Shown here in pieces: positions 53,422 through 64,000 of a DNA stretch of 64,000 nucleotides. Source of the DNA: Mesorhizobium loti R88b. GTDB taxonomy: Bacteria > Pseudomonadota > Alphaproteobacteria > Rhizobiales > Rhizobiaceae. Where the stretch lies: the NCBI RefSeq assembly GCF_013170845.1, contig NZ_CP033367.1, forward strand, positions 6,139,001 through 6,203,000. The letters run 5' to 3'. The position numbers and the translations under genes were made by a program. The notes under the pieces are model-generated. The model saw only the letters and a program-made list of their open reading frames with translations, did not search any database and had not been told where the DNA came from. Each line of letters starts with the position of its first letter. Positions within the stretch are counted from its first letter, which is position 1.

Positions 53422-54297
53422 TTACTCGGCCGCAAGGCGCTCATTGGCAATCGTCTTCGACGTCACCACAGCTTCGGCCAGCGCAACCGCGGACGAAGCA
53501 TCAACGGCGAGCAAGTCGAAGCCTGCGTTTACCGCACCTTGCGGATTTTGCATAACCAGACTACCGCCGGCCATCAGCACGACCGATTTGTTGCGCGACT
53601 TCGATCGCAGCTTGCGGACGATCGACACGAGGTCCGGAAGGTGCCGGTCGGCACTCACCGAGACCCCGATTATACGGTAGCTGTTCGACGCCACCAGCCG
53701 AAACATTTTCGCCGCCTCGTCACAGTCGCAGCAATCGACTTCCCAGCCGCTGCGGCGGAACGCGTCTTCCACGACGCAGAGGCCGAACATGTGCTGCTCG
53801 CCAGGAGCCGGCGTCAGGAGAGCACAGCGCGTCATATCGGGTGCCGCCACCGGCGGATGTTCGGATGTCAGGCGCCGGAACAGGCGCTGTATCCTGGACA
53901 TCGCTATGGTGACCTTGACGAAATCGCATTCGTCCGCGCACCAGTTGTCGCCAATGACGCGCGCCGCCGGATCGAACAGCCTCTCCACCACTTTCTGCGG
54001 ATCGCCGCACTCGGCAATCATGGCATCCACCATGGTGTCGCACTCGTCGGATTCCTCATCGAACAGCTGGTCGACAAACCTGGCGATGCGGTTGCGATGA
54101 AGATCCGTTACCTGCTGGATCAGGGCGCGCCTGCGTTCGATGCTTTCCATCAGCCACTGGTCTGCCAATTCAGGCATCAGACCGGAAACGATCGTTTCGG
54201 TCATACCCGAGGGTCGCGCCGCCGGCATTTCCTTGGAGGAAATGAAATCGTATCTGCCGCCGGCTTTTCCTGAAAGGCTTATGCGACCCTGGGCCAT
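53422..54297 (-). CDS. ppaA: B12-binding PpsR antirepressor PpaA/AerR
   Basis: This gene encodes 291 aa from ATG 54297; GTG 54312 is possible. The C-terminal B12-type domain (about 155-275) has PAPGEQHMFGLCVVEDAFRR with the candidate cobalt-ligand His, VDCCDCDEAAKMFRLVAS, GVSVSADRHLPDL and VVLMAGGSLV. The N-terminal helical part (about 30-140) is that of AerR/PpaA. It senses light through cobalamin and counters PpsR. Its gene precedes ppsR with a 20-bp gap. This links pigment control to B12 supply. Confidence 0.93.
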   Translation of the reverse strand: MAQGRISLSGKAGGRYDFISSKEMPAARPSGMTETIVSGLMPELADQWLMESIERRRALIQQVTDLHRNRIARFVDQLFDEESDECDTMVDAMIAECGDPQKVVERLFDPAARVIGDNWCADECDFVKVTIAMSRIQRLFRRLTSEHPPVAAPDMTRCALLTPAPGEQHMFGLCVVEDAFRRSGWEVDCCDCDEAAKMFRLVASNSYRIIGVSVSADRHLPDLVSIVRKLRSKSRNKSVVLMAGGSLVMQNPQGAVNAGFDLLAVDASSAVALAEAVVTSKTIANERLAAE

Positions 54298-54488
54298 GAT
54301 TGGCGATCCCACTCGTTCGCCAACGAAAAAAACACATGCGGTCGTAGTCGCCGCTCTTCGGCTTGAACCGTGCCCGAGCGGGCCAGATCAAGTCGCGCAT
54401 TTTTCGCGCTGAAGTTTCTCTCCTGCAAAAAACATACTTTGAGTTTTTTCAGATTTCCAGCCCAAAACGTACCGCTGCACAGGTTGGG

Positions 54489-54522
54489 TGTAAATATTTT
54501 TTTACGTCATGTTTTGTTGACA
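54489..54522. promoter_or_regulatory. Two overlapping PpsR-type sites in the bchF promoter
   Basis: TGTAAATATTTTTTTACG (54,489-54,506) and CGTCATGTTTTGTTGACA (54,505-54,522) each fit TGT-N12-ACA with one outer mismatch and share two bases. The second covers the -35 box of the bchF promoter, so bound PpsR would block polymerase. Confidence 0.6.
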
Positions 54523-54545
54523 CTTTTTGGAATCGGGGATTACAT
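54517..54545 (+). promoter_or_regulatory. Sigma-70 type promoter of the bchF operon
   Basis: TTGACA (54,517-54,522), 17 bases, then TTACAT (54,540-54,545). The -35 box is perfect. Transcription would start near 54,552, about 40 bp before the GTG of bchF. Confidence 0.6.
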
Positions 54546-54592
54546 TCCGCTGACTGCGAACGAACCAAAAAACAGGGAGGCGGTCGAAGGAC

Positions 54593-56405
<1,813 letters not shown>

Positions 56406-56406
<1 letters not shown>

Positions 56407-57939
56407 TGCAACTCACGGTCTGGACATATGAAGGCCCCCCGCATGTCGGCGCAATGCGCATCGCGGCGTCTATGCGCGGCGTGCACTTCGTCCTGCACGC
56501 GCCGCAGGGCGACACCTATGCCGATCTGCTTTTCACCATGATCGAGCGCCGCTCGACGCGGCCGCCGGTAACCTACACGACCTTCCAGGCGCGTGACCTC
56601 GGCAGCGACACGGCGGAGATTTTCAAGACCGCTTGCCGCGAAGCGGTCGAGCGTTTCCGCCCCGATGCAGTCCTGGTCGGTGCATCGTGCACTGCCGAGC
56701 TCATCCAGGACAATCCCGGTGGTTTGGCTGCGGCGCTGAACCTCGACATTCCAGTGGTGAATCTCGAACTGCCTTCCTACCAGAAGAAGGAAAACTGGGG
56801 TGCGGCCGAGACCTTCTACCGGCTGGTTCGTGCCTTCGCCCCTGCCCCGGTCGGCGTTGCCGCGGCCCGCACGCCAGGCAGAGTGTGCAACATCCTCGGT
56901 CCCGCGTCGCTTGGCTTTCGCCATCGCGACGACATCGTCGAGGTGAGGAAGTTGGTCGAAAGCCTCGGCGTCACGATCAACGTCGTGGCGCCACTCGGCG
57001 CCAGCGTCGCCGATCTCGCCAGGCTGCCCGAAGCCGATTTCAACATCGTTCTCTATCCGGAAATCGGCGGCGTCACGGCCGACTGGCTGAAGCGCAACCA
57101 TGGCCAGCCCTTCGTCGCCATCCAGCCCATCGGAGCGCTGGCGACAGAGGCTTTCGTCGAGGCGGTAGCGAAAGCCGCCGGCATCAAAGCCCAGGACATT
57201 CCAGAGACGCGATCGCGCCTGCCCTGGTATTCGCGATCGGTCGATTCGACCTATCTGACCGGCAAGCGCGTCTTCATCTTCGGCGATGCCACCCATGCGG
57301 TGGCGGCAGCACACATCGCGGCCAAGGAGCTTGGCTTCACCGTGTGCGGCCTTGGCACCTATTCGCGCGAATTCGCCCGAGAGGTTCGTGCGGCGGCGGC
57401 GGAGTACGGCGTCGAGCCGCTGATCTCGGACGATCACCTGGCCGTCGAGGACGCCATCATTTCCGCCCAGCCGGAGCTGGTGCTGGGCACGCAGATGGAA
57501 CGGCATGTCGCCAAGCGGCTGCGCATACCTTGTGCCGTCATCTCCTCGCCCGTGCATGTGCAGGATTTTCCGGCGCGCTATTCGCCGCAAATGGGCGTCG
57601 AAGGCGCCAACGTCATTTTCGACTCGTGGGTCCATCCCCTGATGATGGGGCTCGAGGAACATCTGCTGCACATGTTCCGCGACGATTTCGAGTTCAACGA
57701 CACGGCCCAGCCGTCGCACCTCTCCCAAGGCGCTCCTGCCGCCGCCAGCGCGCAGGAAGAGCACGCGGCGGCGGCAGGGAGCCCGCTGATCGAGGTGCCC
57801 GCAACGCTGCAATGGGCTGACGAAGCCGAGCGCGAACTCAAGAAGATCCCCTTCTTCGTGCGCGGAAAAGCGCGCCGCAACACCGAGAGATTTGCCTCCG
57901 AGAACGGTCTTCGGACCATAACGCTTGAGACATTGTACG

Positions 57940-57965
<26 letters not shown>
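56406..57965 (+). CDS. bchB: Dark protochlorophyllide reductase subunit BchB
   Basis: This gene encodes 519 aa from ATG 56406 (TGATG overlap with bchN). Asp36 in [13 protein letters not shown] is the unusual aspartate ligand of the NB cluster. [16 protein letters not shown] and [17 protein letters not shown] are typical. The C-terminal domain ([20 protein letters not shown]) matches the regulatory tail of the family. bchH begins inside its last 26 bases. Confidence 0.97.
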
Positions 57966-62605
<4,640 letters not shown>

Positions 62606-62606
<1 letters not shown>

Positions 62607-63307
62607 TGGATGGGCTGACCTATCAACGCCGTCGCGGCGAGATCCAGACTTACTTCGACCGCACCGCGGTGGAGGCCTGGAAGCGTTTCGCGACCGAGGC
62701 GCCGCTTGGGCGCATCCGCGCCACGGTGCGCGACGGACGGGCACGGATGCGGGCGCTGATGCTGGCGTCCCTGCCGGAGGACCTTTCGGGTTGGCGCGTG
62801 CTCGATGCCGGCTGCGGCACCGGCGCGATGTCGATCGAACTGGCAAGGCGTGGCGCCAGCGTGCTGGGCATCGATCTGGCCCCCGAGATCATCCGCTTCG
62901 CCGCGGAGACCTTGCCGGACGATATCGGAACCGGCCGGATCGAGTTCAAAGCCGGCGATATGCTGTCGCGCACGCATGGCGAGTTCGACGCGGTGGTGGC
63001 GATGGACTCACTGATCCACTACCAGATGGATGACGCCGTTCTGGCGCTGGCCAGCCTGGCGCGGCGGACAAGGCATGCGATCGTCTTCACCTTTGCGCCG
63101 CGCACGCCGATGCTTGCCGTCATGCATGCGACGGGCCGTCTGTTCCCACGCTCGGACCGGGCGCCGTCGATCGTTCCGGTCAGGCCGGATGCGATTGCGC
63201 GCGACATCGCCCAGCAGCCGGAACTCAACGGGTGGCAGGCGCGCCGCACGCAACGGGTATCGCACGGCTTTTACACATCCCAGATGATGGAGATCGCCCG
63301 GCCATGA
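62606..63307 (+). CDS. bchM: Mg-protoporphyrin IX methyltransferase BchM
   Basis: This gene encodes 233 aa from ATG 62606, sharing one base with the bchL stop (TGATGG). The SAM-binding motif is VLDAGCGTGAMSIELARRG, followed by VLGIDLAPEIIRFA and DAVVAMDSLIHY. The N-terminus YFDRTAVEAWKRFATEAP is typical of BchM. It methylates Mg-protoporphyrin IX made by the chelatase. It overlaps lhaA by 4 bp. Confidence 0.96.
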
Positions 63308-64000
63308 TTATCGGAGGCAACAGGCTGGCCAGACAATGGCTGAAGGTGGGCACGCGCTTCCTGCCGTTCGCCGACGCCGCGAGCGAGGGGCTGCCGCTTG
63401 GCCGCATCATCCGGCTATCGCTGTTCCAGGTTTCCGTCGGCATGGCGATGGTGCTTCTGACCGGCACCCTCAACCGCGTGATGATCGTCGAGCTCGGTGT
63501 TCCGGCTTCTGTTGTCGCGCTCATGGTGGCGCTGCCGATCGTGTTCGCTCCGGCGCGTGCGCTGATCGGCCATCGCTCGGATACGTACCGCTCATTTCTT
63601 GGCTGGCGTCGCGTGCCCTTCATCTGGATGGGCACCATGCTGCAGTTTGGCGGCTTTGCTTTCATGCCTTTCGCGCTGCTGGTGCTGACGGGTGAAGGTC
63701 AGGCAGCGGTGCCCTATGCCGGAGAAATCGGTGCCGCCCTGTCGTTCCTGCTGGTCGGCGCGGGGATACACACCACGCAGACGGCCGGCCTTGCGCTGGC
63801 CTGCGATCTAGCGCCAGACGACAAGCGTCCGCGCGTGGTGGCATTGCTCTATGTCATGCTTCTGGTCGGCATGCTGTTTTCGGCACTGTTCTTCTCGGAA
63901 GTGCTCTCCAATTTCAGCCATATAAGACTGATCCAGGTCGTCCAGGGCGCCGCCCTGATCACCATGGTGCTCAACGTCATCGCGCTGTGGAAGCAGGAGG
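63304..64000 (+). CDS. lhaA: PucC-family light-harvesting assembly protein LhaA (partial)
   Basis: The frame opens at ATG 63304 in an ATGA overlap with bchM and is still open at the last base (232 codons seen; family length is about 460-480). LTGTLNRVMIVELGVPAS, ARALIGHRSDTYRSFLGWRR, IWMGTMLQFGGFAFMPFALL and TTQTAGLALACDLAPDDKRP are BCD-family marks. Position after bchM is the standard place of lhaA, before puhA. It helps assemble LH1. Confidence 0.93.
   Translation, partial: MIIGGNRLARQWLKVGTRFLPFADAASEGLPLGRIIRLSLFQVSVGMAMVLLTGTLNRVMIVELGVPASVVALMVALPIVFAPARALIGHRSDTYRSFLGWRRVPFIWMGTMLQFGGFAFMPFALLVLTGEGQAAVPYAGEIGAALSFLLVGAGIHTTQTAGLALACDLAPDDKRPRVVALLYVMLLVGMLFSALFFSEVLSNFSHIRLIQVVQGAALITMVLNVIALWKQE

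Overview
The window is high-GC alphaproteobacterial DNA and most resembles a Mesorhizobium-like member of the Rhizobiales/Phyllobacteriaceae that carries both a photosynthesis gene cluster and a red-type RuBisCO operon. This is inferred from gene content and motif style, not from a database match. All coordinates come from reading the sequence; family assignments come from motifs I recognise.

Left third (1-25.8 kb): the right-hand part of a type VI secretion (T6SS) locus. It holds a partial ketosynthase-like accessory protein, a TIGR02270-like HEAT protein, a DUF6484-like protein and VgrG, facing a forward operon tagH-tssL-tssM-(small ORF)-pppA-ppkA-DUF1036 protein-M23/lysozyme-fold fusion. 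It runs into an envelope island with three different exported caspase-like proteases, two OmpA-type proteins, a small lipoprotein and a DUF6931-like protein. This island is the best candidate for an undescribed system. T6SS kinase and phosphatase, peptidoglycan hydrolases, peptidoglycan-binding anchors and caspase-fold proteases lie side by side.

Middle (25.8-38.9 kb): a 1.36-kb gene-free stretch, then mostly single-gene units. These are a ribbon-helix-helix protein next to a perfect 13-bp inverted repeat; a fluoride riboswitch with crcB; DUF2946-copC-copD; an intact cobalamin riboswitch in front of a truncated nickel/cobalt transporter gene; a HAD-IIA phosphatase; a lipocalin; an rpoE-chrR pair (singlet-oxygen type); a second ECF sigma factor whose coupled partner gene seems lost; a DUF3800 protein; hemJ; cytochrome b561; and two small helical-bundle proteins.

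Right part (38.9-64 kb): photosynthesis and carbon fixation. hemF and cbbR lie left of cbbF-cbbP-cbbL-cbbS-cbbX-cbbE, a compact Calvin-cycle operon without cbbT or cbbA. A redoxin/DUF2189 pair preceded by a PpsR-type site joins it to the photosynthesis cluster. Leftward genes are bchP, a PucC-family carrier, bchG, ppsR and ppaA; rightward genes are bchF-N-B-H-L-M and the start of lhaA. Many bch genes overlap by 1-26 nt. PpsR-type palindromes (TGT-N12-ACA or one base off) lie before bchG and bchF, and two perfect copies lie outside the cluster (before the redoxin gene and before cytochrome b561). RpoE-ChrR, HemF and HemJ, the B12-binding regulator PpaA and the PpsR sites suggest oxygen-, light- and singlet-oxygen-controlled tetrapyrrole synthesis in an aerobic phototroph.

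No rRNA, intact tRNA, CRISPR array, insertion sequence or integrase gene was seen.
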